Shown here: one piece after another, positions 35,070 through 45,284 of the stretch
Numbering within the stretch: the first letter of the stretch is position 1
Layout: each line of letters opens with the position of its first letter
Assembly: GCA_964494805.1 (NCBI GenBank)
Contig: CAZBST010000014.1
Coordinates: 1-57,891, forward strand
Length of the DNA: 57,891 nt
Direction of reading: 5' to 3'
Source: CAIYOL01 sp964494805
GTDB lineage: Bacteria; Planctomycetota; Phycisphaerae; Sedimentisphaerales; Anaerobacaceae
Translations under genes and position numbers: made by a program
The notes under the pieces: model-generated
What the model saw: only the letters and a program-made list of their open reading frames with translations
Database searches by the model: none
Told to the model about the DNA's origin: nothing

Positions 35070-35627
35070 GTGCTGATTAAAGTGAAGGATTTATCTCCAA
35101 ATCACTATGAGCGGGCATTTGAAAGCTGGTTGATTGACAATCACATCCAATATATTACGGTCGATGAGCAGAAACGGGCAGAATTCCCGGCTTCGATTCG
35201 CTCAGCTGAGGCGAGCGGACTGTGCAAATTTAAAAGTTTCGATTTCTTGTTATATCCGCGCAATCAGCAGGCGATAATCGTAGAGGTCAAAGGCAGGGCT
35301 TTCAAGGGGACAAGTTTTGCCAAGTTAGCAGGGTTTGAATGCTGGGTCACGACTGAGGACATAGACGGGCTGACGAAGTGGCAGGAGGTTTTCGGACAGG
35401 GGCACACCGCTATATTTGTCTTTGCCTACAAAATAGAAAACATTGATGTTGATTTTGACGGCAGGGAGGTTTATGACTTTGACGCAAACAGATACATATT
35501 TTTCGCCGTCAAATTAGACGACTATCGAGAGTTTATGAAACAGCGCAGCCCGAAATGGCAGACGGTAACGCTGCCGGCCGATAAATTCCGTCGGTGCGCC
35601 GTGCAAATGCAGAACCTTTTGCTGTGA
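35070..35627 (+). CDS. Uncharacterised PD-(D/E)XK nuclease-like protein
   Basis: A 185-residue protein starting at GTG. It begins with a helix holding HYERAFESWLIDN. A strand pattern FKSFDFLLYP then IIVEVKGRAFKG follows, where the Asp and the E-x-K match the PD-(D/E)XK catalytic core. The following SFAKLAGFECWVTTEDIDGLTKWQEVF helix and AIFVFAY strand fit that fold. No signal peptide. It lies between hisS (13 nt) and rsmD (6 nt), so it is co-transcribed with RNA-maturation genes. Function is unknown; a nucleic-acid-processing role is inference. A TAAGG-type palindrome covers its upstream spacer. Confidence 0.7.
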   Translation: MLIKVKDLSPNHYERAFESWLIDNHIQYITVDEQKRAEFPASIRSAEASGLCKFKSFDFLLYPRNQQAIIVEVKGRAFKGTSFAKLAGFECWVTTEDIDGLTKWQEVFGQGHTAIFVFAYKIENIDVDFDGREVYDFDANRYIFFAVKLDDYREFMKQRSPKWQTVTLPADKFRRCAVQMQNLLL

Positions 35628-35633
35628 TGTGAA

Positions 35634-36206
35634 ATGCGCATAATAGCAGGTGCGAAAAGAGGGATGAAATTGCTCGGTCCTAAGACGAACGTGTCGAGGC
35701 CGATTACCGACAGGGTCAAGGAGTCGCTTTTTAATGTTCTTTGGAATTACGGCTTTCCGGAGGGTAAAATCGCGGCCGATTTGTTCTGCGGGGTCGGCTC
35801 TTTAGGTCTGGAGGCGCTGAGCAGGGGGGCTGAGTTTGTTATTTTCGTTGAAAAAGACCCAAAGATTATCGCAACTTTGAAGAAGAATATTGAAAAGGCC
35901 GGCTTTGCCGGTGAGTCAAAAGTTATAAGGGCCAATGCGTTTAAGGCTGGTGTGCCAGTTAGCGAGCAAAAATGCGACCTTGTTTTTGTTGACCCGCCGT
36001 ATTTAGCCTCAAAGGACGCAAAAGAGGATTCGCCCTTGAGCAAATTGTTAGTCTTATTAACCGAGCAGTTGTCACCTGAGGGTATTGTTGTGGTCAGGAC
36101 AGAGAAACAGATAGAATTGCTGAAACGATACGGCCTGCTCAAAGTCATAGAGCGCCGTCAGTGGGGGACAATGGTGGTAACGATACTTCAGCAGAGCAGC
36201 AAATGA
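35634..36206 (+). CDS. rsmD: 16S rRNA (guanine-N2)-methyltransferase RsmD
   Basis: A 190-residue methyltransferase for m2G966. It starts MRIIAGAKRGMKL, then RPITDRVKESLFNVL. The SAM site ADLFCGVGSLGLEALSRGA is near residues 43-61, and the catalytic motif IV is VFVDPPYL. It overlaps the cca start by 4 bp. Confidence 0.93.
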   Translation: MRIIAGAKRGMKLLGPKTNVSRPITDRVKESLFNVLWNYGFPEGKIAADLFCGVGSLGLEALSRGAEFVIFVEKDPKIIATLKKNIEKAGFAGESKVIRANAFKAGVPVSEQKCDLVFVDPPYLASKDAKEDSPLSKLLVLLTEQLSPEGIVVVRTEKQIELLKRYGLLKVIERRQWGTMVVTILQQSSK

Positions 36207-37447
36207 CAAATAAAGAAGCGGCCATAAAGATAATCAGGCGACTCCACAGCAATGGCTTCGAGGCCTTGCTGGCAGGGGGGTGTGTGCGCGATATGCTGAT
36301 GAGAAGAGTAGCCAGTGATTATGATGTTGCTACAAGTGCTCATCCAGAAGATGTAATGAAGATATTCGAACGCACGCTAAAAGTCGGAGCGAAATTTGGG
36401 GTAGTGGTAGTTCTAATTGAAGATAAGCAGGTGGAGGTGGCAACGTTCAGAACTGAAAAAGGCTATACCGACGGCAGACACCCTGCTGCTGTTAAATTTG
36501 CCGGCGCAGCGGAGGATGCTGGCCGAAGGGATTTTACTATCAATGGGATGTTTTACGACCCTCTGAAAAAAGAGGTTATTGACTACGTCGATGGCCAGGC
36601 CGACCTTAAAAAAAAGCTGATACGAACCATCGGCAATCCCGAAGAGCGATTCGGTGAGGACTACCTGCGAATGTTACGAGCGGTGCGGTTTTCAACCCGG
36701 CTCAGGTTTACGATTGAGCCGCGGACCTTTTCAGCGATTTGCAGTAGTGCAAAAAATATCTCCAAGATAAGCGGCGAACGTATAGCGATGGAGTTGGAAG
36801 CAATTTTAGTCAGTCCCGGTCGGTCCGCAGGCGTGTCGCTGTTAGCCAAGAGCGGATTAGCAGAAGCAATTTTTCCGGGATTCGCTGACGAAAAGATGGA
36901 TGCTGGAATCAGGGTAATAAGCCAACTGCGAAAAAAGAGCGGCACCTCGACTACGCTCGGCACAAGTTTTCCTCTGGCGTTAGCTTGTCTTTTTGCAGGC
37001 AGCCCAACGGAATTTGTAATGGACAGATGTAAGGTTTTGAAACTCAGCAGGAGCCAAACCAAGCATATAAAATTCCTGTTAGAGACAAGAGGAAAACTGC
37101 TCGATGAGAAGATGTCTTTAGCGCAGTTGAAGCTGATTGTCAGTGAGCCATATTTCTGGGACCTGTACGAGTTGCAAAGAGCGATACAAAGAGCCGAACA
37201 CAGAAGTATCACTGCATTGGTGAATTTGCGGAAAAGAATAAAGGCGCTGGGCGATATTGAGTTGCGGCCGAAACCTATACTCGATGGGCATACCCTGATT
37301 CGATTAGGTGCGGTGCAGGGACCTGAGTTGGGGCAGTTGACTGAAGAGATGTATATCGCCCAGCTTGAAGGTCTACTGCAGACAAAATCGCAGGCCGAGC
37401 AGTGGGTGCAAAACTGGCTCAGAAAACATAGAACTATTGACACATAG
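36203..37447 (+). CDS. cca: CCA-adding/poly(A) polymerase-family nucleotidyltransferase
   Basis: About 414 residues from ATG 36203, chosen for the ATGA overlap with rsmD; the frame opens at 36161. It is a class II nucleotidyltransferase: LLAGGCVRDMLM and SDYDVATS carry the GG and DxD catalytic motifs. RRDFTINGMFYDP is followed by EDYLRMLRAVRFSTRLRF (the RNA-binding/ERxxxE area). Family members add CCA to tRNA 3' ends or poly(A) to RNA; the subtype is not settled here. The hisS-rsmD-cca neighbourhood fits tRNA maturation. Confidence 0.87.
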   Translation: MTNKEAAIKIIRRLHSNGFEALLAGGCVRDMLMRRVASDYDVATSAHPEDVMKIFERTLKVGAKFGVVVVLIEDKQVEVATFRTEKGYTDGRHPAAVKFAGAAEDAGRRDFTINGMFYDPLKKEVIDYVDGQADLKKKLIRTIGNPEERFGEDYLRMLRAVRFSTRLRFTIEPRTFSAICSSAKNISKISGERIAMELEAILVSPGRSAGVSLLAKSGLAEAIFPGFADEKMDAGIRVISQLRKKSGTSTTLGTSFPLALACLFAGSPTEFVMDRCKVLKLSRSQTKHIKFLLETRGKLLDEKMSLAQLKLIVSEPYFWDLYELQRAIQRAEHRSITALVNLRKRIKALGDIELRPKPILDGHTLIRLGAVQGPELGQLTEEMYIAQLEGLLQTKSQAEQWVQNWLRKHRTIDT

Positions 37448-38143
37448 ATTTGACACATTATTAAGTCTTTCAAAATTGGCTTTGTTTGGGTTTGTTTTTG
37501 AGCTTGGCCGTTTTAAGTTTTTGGTTATTAGTCATTGTCATTACTACACTTACAAGCATTTTTGGCCTTCTGAAAAATTGGCTTTGTTTTGCATATTTTT
37601 AATTCATTTTGATTGAATTTTCCGTTCTGCGCGGAAAATCTGCGCTTCCTTTTTCACTTACGCTACGAAGGAAAAGTTAGTCGCTCATCGCTAGTCTGTA
37701 GTTAATTGGTAGTTATTTATCCGAAGGGTCTCATTTTCAAAGAAGACCGGCTCCTTTCTATAATTGGACGAACTTGCGCGATTGATGCGAAAAAAGTACC
37801 CGATTCTCGATACTTGATTCTCGTAACTCGTTTTAAGAGAAGGGGTAAAAAAATTTTTGGAAAATGCGTTTTTGGAGTTTGACTACCAACAGTTTTGATT
37901 GATTTAGTGCGCAGCTTATGACTCGTCGCCCGCAGTTACTAAATCCCGCGGGTGCAGCTAATAGGCCAGCCGGTGAAGCGAATAAAGTTAGTTGCCGGTC
38001 GTTATGCCGTAAGGCATCCCTTGCGGGAGCTGGAGGAGCCCCAATGGGCGGATCTTTTATTTTGCTAAACTGTATATAACCGGAGCGGGTTCGGCCGCCG
38101 AATCTCTAACCCGTCCTACAGGAGCAATTGTAGTTAAGCCATA
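37448..38143. other. Long non-coding region with hairpins and repeat fragments
   Basis: About 700 bp without a credible gene. It holds a direct repeat AAATTGGCTTTGTTT (about 37477 and 37574), a hairpin ATTTTCCG/CGGAAAAT (37617-37639), ATGCCGTAAGGCAT (a palindrome near 38004), and CGGGTT/AACCCG (38086-38113). It lies between two convergent genes. No promoter, tRNA or known RNA was recognised. Confidence 0.5.
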
Positions 38144-41100
38144 CTAATCAAAATTAGCTACAAGGGTATAATCTGCGTCCACTGTAACAGTTGTACTGGA
38201 TTGATACGGATTTTCTACTTTTCCGGCATCGACTGCAGAACCTGTCCACTCCACAAATTGAAAACCCGGTTCAGGTTTAGCTATAATATGAACCTTAGAA
38301 CCACGACTAAATGTGAAAATGCCTTCACCGGGATAAACTACATTACCATAGCTTGATGGGTCGCTAGAGATATTCAAACTGCTACAGAAGACATACCTGG
38401 CCATAATGCCTGTCATATCACTATAATTGTAAGGGCTGGCACCTGAACCCAAACTCACAGTAAGATCTACCTCACCATAAGTACCAAGATCTGGATCAAT
38501 TCGCATAGCATTATGTGAATCCATATTAGTGACCCACACTTTGCCATCTGCATCAACTGCTACACCAGTAGGAGTGGAGCCGACGGTAATAACTCCAAGT
38601 AAATTACCACTATTATCAAGTCGCGAAACACTACTGCCACCGCTATTAGCGACCCATACGTCATTATCTACCGGGGTAACCGCGACGCCTCTGTCTCCGC
38701 CGCCTCCACCTGTATCAAATTCTTCGTATGAAGCCCCATCAGGAGTGCGTTTGTAAATAGTACCCAGATTATATTGTGCATGCCAAATGAACCCTTCAGT
38801 ATCAACTGCTAAACCATAAGCACCAGGAGCTGATAGATTCATCCAAGTACGCTGAGCTATATCATATCTCAGTAAATGGTATGGACTTGGATTCCTGCCA
38901 GAGGCCCACAATATCCCATCACGGTCTACGAGTCCACCATATCCGCCAAGCCCTACATCAAATGAATCCAGAATCGTCCCTGTATCACCATTCAACAGGT
39001 CAAAAGCATTATTGCTATAACCACCAACCCAAACATTATTATCCTTATCCACTGACACATGGCGTACATTAGTACCATTAACCCTCACATATAATAATAT
39101 CGCTTCGTCATCAGCAGTTGAAACTCCTCCATTATCATCTGCGCCGTCGGTATTTGACCAACTTCTTATATCACCCAATCCCCGAGACGTCTTGATTAAA
39201 CCATCTCCATCTTTATCTATACAGGTATTATATTCAAAAGGAGGTTTCAAATAATCACCATTAGGATTAGGGGTACCATCACTGTCGCAGCGAGTTCCTC
39301 CAACTACTAATCCTATTTTAATAGCGGAGCCTTTGCTGCCACTGCTTTCGTCCCTATTTCCTATCCAAGCATTACCAATTAAATCTACTGTAGTCCTTGA
39401 AGGATTACGACCTCGCCCATCGGGAGCAGACTGATATTCGCCTAAAACAGCTCCGGTACGAGTATCAATTCTTACTACCGTACCTCTGCCAGAGCAAGCT
39501 ACAACTATATATGGCAATGGTGGTTGTAACCATGGAGATTCGTAGGCCCCCATATCCACAATAAGTCTCATTATACGCGGATTGCCATCCAGATCAGTCG
39601 TTACCGACTCCGGCACCGCCGAATTATCACCAACATTAATGCAGGGAGAATTGTCTCTAAGACGTAAATTATAAGCACCCGGGTCAGCAAAACACGGGTC
39701 ACTGTCAATATTGCCAACACCTGGGTAGCCACCTTTTATATCACTGTAAGTGATGGTAGGAAAGCAAGATATTCCCGAACTATCACCCCAAAATATGCAG
39801 TTAGTTATGATTGACGAATCAGCGCCATAAATGTTGCCAAGATTCCCGAAGAAAGTACAATTTACAATCTTAGCGGCAGAAGAGGATATAGCAAAACCAT
39901 CATTGTTGGTAAAGACACAATTTGTAATCGTTGATGAGGAACCACCGCCATCTATTGCAGAACCGTAAAAATCAGCTAAGTTTTCACTAAATATGCAGTT
40001 TGTAAACGTTGGAGATGATCCATAATTTTCTACTGCCCCCCCAACAGTACAAGAAAAGTTGTTCCTAAATATGCAGTTTTTAACTGTAGGACTGCCATTA
40101 TCATTATACATTCCTGCACCATACGCCGCCCCCGGAGGCGCGGTCCTTGGATCAAGGGCATGTCCATCTTCGATGGTGAAGCCGTCGAGAATGGCCGTGG
40201 CGTCAGTGCCACTGCCAGTTACGACGTGGTAACTGTTCTCGCCGTAGTTGCCAAAGTATGGCGCGCTACCATCATCACCTGCCAAATCACCGCTGAGAAT
40301 CGTCTCGTAGGCCACTATGTCGCGAATGTCATTTATACCAGCAAAGCCGCCATAGAGACCTACGCCTGATTTGAGCTGGAACGTTTCTTCCTTGAGACCA
40401 CTGCCATCAGGATACGTAGTGCTCTGGTCAGGCTTGTATGTGCCTCCAGCAACCCAAATCTGGTCGCCAGCTTCAGCCACGGCCAAAGCGTCCTGCAGAT
40501 ACTTGAAGGCATGATCCCAATCATTGCCATTTCTATCAAGTTCCGGAGCCGGGGTATCATCGTTCACAAACCATATTCTTGGTGATTCATAAGCACCAAT
40601 ATCAACGTAATCAGGAACACCTGTGCCGAGATTTTCAACATAAGGGACGTCAGCTCTTGCCCGGCCGGTTATATCTCTTGCAGGCGCCTGATTGCCGTCG
40701 GCCCTATCAATGCACTTACTGTAGGTCGTAATGCACAAGCCGTCGTCCCACGTGCCGAATACACCATCCGGGCCTTCGGGATTGCTTGTATCCACGAAAC
40801 AAGGATCGGCGGGCGGGTCGATATTGCCGGTACCGGCACCGGTCCAGCCGTCTTGAATATCGGAGAAATTAACAGTTGCAGTCCCATTTATCTGCGGCCC
40901 AGTTGTAGAGGTATTACCCCAGAGGATGCAGTTGGTTATAGTCGGCGACGATTGCGAATAATTGTCCATTCCGCCGCCAGTAGAAGTGGCAGAATTTTCA
41001 AAGAAGGTACAGTTAGTTATTGCCGAATTAGAATACAGATTGTTTTCCATCCCACCACCGTACATAGCCTCGTTTTTAGTAAAGACACAATTGACTACTT

Positions 41101-44100
41101 TCGGAGAGGAATAAGAGTAGTTGTTCATACCGCCGCCACAATACTTAGAATAGTTCCCCGTAAAGGCGCAGTTAGATACATTCGGGGAAGAGTGTTCGTT
41201 GAAGATACCGCCGCCACCATAGTTACCGCTAGAGGGCTGAGCAGAGTTGTAACTAAAAGTACAGTTAGTTACGGTCGGGTTGGAATAATAATTATACATT
41301 CCGGCACCGCTACCGCCGTTTCCGGTATTATTATCTGTAATGAAGCAATTGGCAATTGTCGGTGAATCATAGTCGCAATATATTCCTGCACCATTTGAAT
41401 TATCACCAGAACCATCTGCGTGGCCTTTGGTGATAACGAAGCCGTCGAGAACAGCATCATCTACACCTTTGACGACGTGGTAACTGTTGTCGCTGTCATT
41501 GTCGGGAGCGCCAATATCACCACTGAGGTAGGTTTTATGCGCCAACCAATTGCGGACGCCGCCTATGCCGGTGAACCCGCCATAGAGGCTAACATTTTCA
41601 ACCAATACGAAAGAATTGGTTCTTGCTGCGCCGGGTTTATATATTCCGGCAGCTACCCAAATCTCGTCACCAGCGGCAAGATCCGGATTAGTAGAAATAT
41701 TCAGAGCAGTTTTTAGCTCATCGAAGGCGGTGTCCCACGACTGGCCATCATCACCATCTGGTGTATCTCTCTTGACGAACCAGACAGTCGGCGATTCGTA
41801 AGCACCAATATCAACGTAATCAGGAACACCTGTGCCGATATTTTCAACATAAGGGACGTCAACCCTCGCCCTGCCGATTATATCTCTCGTAGACGCCTTG
41901 CTGCCATCGGCGCTATCAACGCAGTGGCTGTAGGCCATAATACGCAGGCCATCATCCCATGTGCCAAATACACCATCCGGGCCTTCAGGATTGGCTACAT
42001 TTGCAAAACAGGGGTCAGTGTGAATATTGCCTTCGCCTGAATAGGTCTCGTCTGCTATATCACAGTAAGTGACGTCCGGAGTGCTACCACTATTATATAT
42101 TTCCTGTGCAGTGCCCCACAATATGCAGTTAGTTATTATTGGGTTGCTGCTGTAGTTGTAGATGGTACCATAACCCAAGTCATAGTTGTTGCTAAATGTA
42201 CAGTTGGTAACCTCTAAATTCGAAGAAGAGTTTTGCATAGATTGTATAGCGCTTCCATGTAAACCTTGATTACGGCTAAATACACAGTTTTTAATAATAA
42301 CAGGCAAAGAAGAAAGCCAGATGCTCATTCCGCCTCCGCCATCTATTATGTCCGAGGGGTATACAATGGTATTTTCACTAAATACGCAATTTGTAAATTG
42401 CGCGGATGCGAACCCAACATATGCTCCTCCCCCAGACTCATTAGCACGGTTGTTTTTAAATATGCAATTTGTAATTGTTGGGCTGCCGCCAGAAATGTAT
42501 AACCCGCCGCCAAACCAGATGCTATTATTTTTAGAAATCACACAGTTTTTTATCGTTGGCGAGGCGCCATCACCGCAATATATTCCACCACCCACCCAAT
42601 TGGGAAAATTAAGGCCATTGGCATTTCCGTCTGCAATCGTAAAACCGTCAATGATAGAATTGTCAGCCCCAGTTACAACGTGGTAACTGTTGTCGCTGTT
42701 CTTATTAGTAACACCAATATCGCCGCTGAGAATCGTTTTGTTTATCGTCCAGTTGCGAATTCCCCGCGTTCCGGTGAACCCGCCATAGAGGCCCACGTTT
42801 CCAACCAATAAGAAGGAATCGGTTTGCGCCTCGCCTGGGTTATATGTTCCGGCAGCCACCCAAATCTCGTTACCATCGTCAAGATCCGGAATGGCCAGAG
42901 CATCTTGCAGATCATCAAAGGCAGTATCCCAAGAATAGCCGTCGTCACCTGCAACCGTATCTTTTCTCACAAACCAGACTGTTGGCGATTCGTATGCGCC
43001 GATGTCAGCAATACCTATACCAAGATTTTCAACATAAAGAACGTCAAATCGTCTTCTGCCGGTCATATCGGTTTCCGGAAAATCGGCAGCGGTACTATCG
43101 GCCCTATCAATGCACTTACTGTAGGCCATAATACGCAGACCGTCGTCGGAAGTGCCGAAGACGTTATCCAAACCTTCGGGATCGCTTGTATCCACGAAAC
43201 AGGGATCGGCGGGCGGGTCGATATTGCCGGTGCCGGCACCGGTCCAGCCGTCTTGAATATCGGAGAAATTAACAGTTGCAGTCCCATTTATCTGCGGCCC
43301 AGTTGTAGAGGTATTACCCCAGAGGATGCAGTTGGTTATAGTCGGCGACGATTGCGAATAATTGTCCATTCCGCCGCCAGTAGAAGTGGCAGAATTTTCA
43401 AAGAAGGTACAGTTAGTTATTGCCGAATTAGAATACAGATTGTTTTCCATCCCACCACCGTACATAGCCTCGTTTTTAGTAAAGACACAATTGACTACTT
43501 TCGGAGAGGAATAAGAGTAGTTGTTCATACCGCCGCCACAATACTTAGAATAGTTCCCCGTAAAGGCGCAGTTAGATACATTCGGGGAAGAGTGTTCGTT
43601 GAAGATACCGCCGCCACCATAGTTACCGCTAGAGGGCTGAGCAGAGTTGTAACTAAAAGTACAGTTAGTTACGGTCGGGTTGGAATAATAATTATACATT
43701 CCGGCACCGCTACCGCCGTTTCCGGTATTATTATCTGTAATGAAGCAATTGGCAATTGTCGGTGAATCATAGTCGCAATATATTCCTGCACCATTTGAAT
43801 TATCACCAGAACCATCTGCGTGGCCTTTGGTGATAACGAAGCCGTCGAGAACAGCATCATCTACACCTTTGACGACGTGGTAACTGTTGTCGCTGTCATT
43901 GTCAGGAGCGCCAATATCACCACTGAGGGTGGTTTGGTAGTGCGCTATATCACGTTCATCAGGATTTGTTGGGTTACTGAATCCTGCATAGCCGCCTATA
44001 ACAGGAATACCACTTACTAATTGGAACGTGGCAGTTCGGTCGCCGGTGCCATCCTGGTGGTCTATGTCACGGTCGGGTTTATATGTTCCTCCAGCTACCC

Positions 44101-44590
44101 GAATCTCATCACCGGGCGCTATAGAATCATCATCGAGAACATCACGTAAATATTTACGAGCAGTTGTCCAATCTTCACCGTCTCCACCCGCTGGGGCATC
44201 GTCATCAACATACCATATAGTTGGTGGGGACAGCATCTGTACTGGAGTAGAGTCTGCTGATTGCTCGGCATTATCGTAGGCCCTGGCCGTTAACATGAGA
44301 TTGCCATCTGGAGAATCGTTAGCATCATTCCAGACAAAGCTATACGGATAATTGGTATCCTCACCAAGCAGCGTCGTGCCTTTGTAGAACTCCACCTTAG
44401 TTATGTAACCGGGGGAAGAATCCGAGGCATTAGCGTCGATGGTAATATCGTTGCCTTCTACGAACGGGGCACCATCTTCCGGGCAGGTAATAAAAACATA
44501 CGGCGGCGGGTCATAACATCCGTAACTTACTTCGGAAACCGCAAAAAGAACGGTCAAAATTAAAACGATAGCGGACAGTTTGGTCTTCAT
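38144..44590 (-). CDS. Giant secreted beta-helix protein
   Basis: A 2148-residue protein with signal peptide MKTKLSAIVLILTVLFAVSE and a bacterial Ig-like domain (about 30-118). Four right-handed beta-helix modules of about 400 residues follow, each opening with W-[FY]-V..D (near 125, 535, 935, 1337) and ending in DIGAYESP. A six-bladed or NHL-like propeller (about 1693-2065; NAWIGNRDESS, NNVWVGGYSNN, NDVWVANSGG, GKVWVTNMDS) and a C-terminal InlB-type repeat (about 2071-2148; GFQFVEWTG, VDADYTLVANFD) complete it. No PEP-CTERM or other anchor was seen. An AGGAGG site precedes the ATG. Modules 1 and 3 share 671 bp of identical DNA. It is probably an extracellular adhesin or polysaccharide-binding protein. 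Confidence 0.85.
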   Translation of the reverse strand: MKTKLSAIVLILTVLFAVSEVSYGCYDPPPYVFITCPEDGAPFVEGNDITIDANASDSSPGYITKVEFYKGTTLLGEDTNYPYSFVWNDANDSPDGNLMLTARAYDNAEQSADSTPVQMLSPPTIWYVDDDAPAGGDGEDWTTARKYLRDVLDDDSIAPGDEIRVAGGTYKPDRDIDHQDGTGDRTATFQLVSGIPVIGGYAGFSNPTNPDERDIAHYQTTLSGDIGAPDNDSDNSYHVVKGVDDAVLDGFVITKGHADGSGDNSNGAGIYCDYDSPTIANCFITDNNTGNGGSGAGMYNYYSNPTVTNCTFSYNSAQPSSGNYGGGGIFNEHSSPNVSNCAFTGNYSKYCGGGMNNYSYSSPKVVNCVFTKNEAMYGGGMENNLYSNSAITNCTFFENSATSTGGGMDNYSQSSPTITNCILWGNTSTTGPQINGTATVNFSDIQDGWTGAGTGNIDPPADPCFVDTSDPEGLDNVFGTSDDGLRIMAYSKCIDRADSTAADFPETDMTGRRRFDVLYVENLGIGIADIGAYESPTVWFVRKDTVAGDDGYSWDTAFDDLQDALAIPDLDDGNEIWVAAGTYNPGEAQTDSFLLVGNVGLYGGFTGTRGIRNWTINKTILSGDIGVTNKNSDNSYHVVTGADNSIIDGFTIADGNANGLNFPNWVGGGIYCGDGASPTIKNCVISKNNSIWFGGGLYISGGSPTITNCIFKNNRANESGGGAYVGFASAQFTNCVFSENTIVYPSDIIDGGGGMSIWLSSLPVIIKNCVFSRNQGLHGSAIQSMQNSSSNLEVTNCTFSNNYDLGYGTIYNYSSNPIITNCILWGTAQEIYNSGSTPDVTYCDIADETYSGEGNIHTDPCFANVANPEGPDGVFGTWDDGLRIMAYSHCVDSADGSKASTRDIIGRARVDVPYVENIGTGVPDYVDIGAYESPTVWFVKRDTPDGDDGQSWDTAFDELKTALNISTNPDLAAGDEIWVAAGIYKPGAARTNSFVLVENVSLYGGFTGIGGVRNWLAHKTYLSGDIGAPDNDSDNSYHVVKGVDDAVLDGFVITKGHADGSGDNSNGAGIYCDYDSPTIANCFITDNNTGNGGSGAGMYNYYSNPTVTNCTFSYNSAQPSSGNYGGGGIFNEHSSPNVSNCAFTGNYSKYCGGGMNNYSYSSPKVVNCVFTKNEAMYGGGMENNLYSNSAITNCTFFENSATSTGGGMDNYSQSSPTITNCILWGNTSTTGPQINGTATVNFSDIQDGWTGAGTGNIDPPADPCFVDTSNPEGPDGVFGTWDDGLCITTYSKCIDRADGNQAPARDITGRARADVPYVENLGTGVPDYVDIGAYESPRIWFVNDDTPAPELDRNGNDWDHAFKYLQDALAVAEAGDQIWVAGGTYKPDQSTTYPDGSGLKEETFQLKSGVGLYGGFAGINDIRDIVAYETILSGDLAGDDGSAPYFGNYGENSYHVVTGSGTDATAILDGFTIEDGHALDPRTAPPGAAYGAGMYNDNGSPTVKNCIFRNNFSCTVGGAVENYGSSPTFTNCIFSENLADFYGSAIDGGGSSSTITNCVFTNNDGFAISSSAAKIVNCTFFGNLGNIYGADSSIITNCIFWGDSSGISCFPTITYSDIKGGYPGVGNIDSDPCFADPGAYNLRLRDNSPCINVGDNSAVPESVTTDLDGNPRIMRLIVDMGAYESPWLQPPLPYIVVACSGRGTVVRIDTRTGAVLGEYQSAPDGRGRNPSRTTVDLIGNAWIGNRDESSGSKGSAIKIGLVVGGTRCDSDGTPNPNGDYLKPPFEYNTCIDKDGDGLIKTSRGLGDIRSWSNTDGADDNGGVSTADDEAILLYVRVNGTNVRHVSVDKDNNVWVGGYSNNAFDLLNGDTGTILDSFDVGLGGYGGLVDRDGILWASGRNPSPYHLLRYDIAQRTWMNLSAPGAYGLAVDTEGFIWHAQYNLGTIYKRTPDGASYEEFDTGGGGGDRGVAVTPVDNDVWVANSGGSSVSRLDNSGNLLGVITVGSTPTGVAVDADGKVWVTNMDSHNAMRIDPDLGTYGEVDLTVSLGSGASPYNYSDMTGIMARYVFCSSLNISSDPSSYGNVVYPGEGIFTFSRGSKVHIIAKPEPGFQFVEWTGSAVDAGKVENPYQSSTTVTVDADYTLVANFD
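40833..41503 (-). repeat. Perfect 671-bp internal repeat, module 3 copy
   Basis: Line-by-line comparison shows identity to 43233-43903 at an exact 2400-bp offset, with high but imperfect similarity just outside. It encodes residues about 1029-1252 of the giant protein. Confidence 0.9.
43233..43903 (-). repeat. Perfect 671-bp internal repeat, module 1 copy
   Basis: Partner of 40833-41503; encodes residues about 229-452 of the giant protein. Confidence 0.9.
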
Positions 44591-44946
44591 TTTTCTTCCT
44601 CCTTTTGAACTCTGGTTTTATTTGATGATAGACGGCGCACCTGCTCCGCGGCAGGGCAATCGGGATATTTCTCAAGTAACTGCTTATAAGCAGTATCCTT
44701 CAACGCATCATAACAACGGCCAATAGTAAACTGGGCGTGCCAGGCGTGCTCGTATTGAGGGTAATCATCGACCACCTTCTGGGTTTGCGTCTGGGCCTGA
44801 GCGTAATTGCCCCCATTGACAAGGGAAATGATATTCGACTTTGCCTGCTCAAGTTCGGCTGATGCATCGGCGGAGACTTCGGCTGCGGCCACAGAGAACA
44901 GCAGACCAACAAAGACTAAGGCTATGGGATGAGTTTTGTTAGACAT
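44587..44946 (-). CDS. Small secreted TPR-like protein
   Basis: A 119-residue protein with a signal peptide (ALVFVGLLFSVAAAEVSA) and a helical body resembling one or two TPR units (GNYAQAQTQTQKVVDDYPQYEHAWHAQFTIGRCYDAL). It overlaps the giant beta-helix gene by 4 bp (ATGA), so it is made with it and may help its export or folding. The function was not recognised. Confidence 0.75.
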   Translation of the reverse strand: MSNKTHPIALVFVGLLFSVAAAEVSADASAELEQAKSNIISLVNGGNYAQAQTQTQKVVDDYPQYEHAWHAQFTIGRCYDALKDTAYKQLLEKYPDCPAAEQVRRLSSNKTRVQKEEEK

Positions 44947-45047
44947 TGAAAATGACCTTTCATCAGCGACGAACGGATTGTGTTTATGCTGTTGCTTACT
45001 ATATCAGATAAGCACATTTTTTATTGCCTCCGAAATCACCGGAAAGA

Positions 45048-45075
45048 ATTGTACCTGTCACGGTTTATCTGTCAA
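45048..45075 (-). promoter_or_regulatory. Promoter of the small TPR-giant protein operon
   Basis: Minus-strand TTGACA (45075-45070) and TACAAT (45053-45048), 16 bp apart, about 100 nt upstream of ATG 44946. Confidence 0.65.
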
Positions 45076-45181
45076 GTGCAAATTGCAGGATTTTTGGGGG
45101 ATTTTTCTATTTATTATGGTTTAACTCTTTCGATTATACTCAGGACGGGGCTGGCGACGGCTAAACGAAAGGCTTTTTTTA

Positions 45182-45210
45182 TTGACAAAAAGGGCATTTA
45201 TTTATAGGAT
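45182..45210 (+). promoter_or_regulatory. Promoter of the HEAT-repeat gene
   Basis: TTGACA (45182-45187) and TAGGAT (45205-45210) with 17 bp spacing. TTATTTATAGGA occurs twice (about 45198 and 45228), a short direct repeat over the start region. Confidence 0.65.
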
Positions 45211-45284
45211 ACCTTCTAAAGGGTCGATTATTTATAGGAACCTGCATTTTTGATGAAGTAAGTGTGTTTTGAGGAGATATTTTG

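Noticed and set aside
42824..43765. 313-residue plus-strand frame antisense to the giant protein
   Set aside because: A by-product of repetitive beta-helix DNA; the same antisense frame recurs in the duplicated copy and has no start site or protein features.
40800..43910. CRISPR-like or tandem array in the giant gene
   Set aside because: The repeats are protein-coding beta-helix modules of hundreds of bases, not short direct repeats with spacers.
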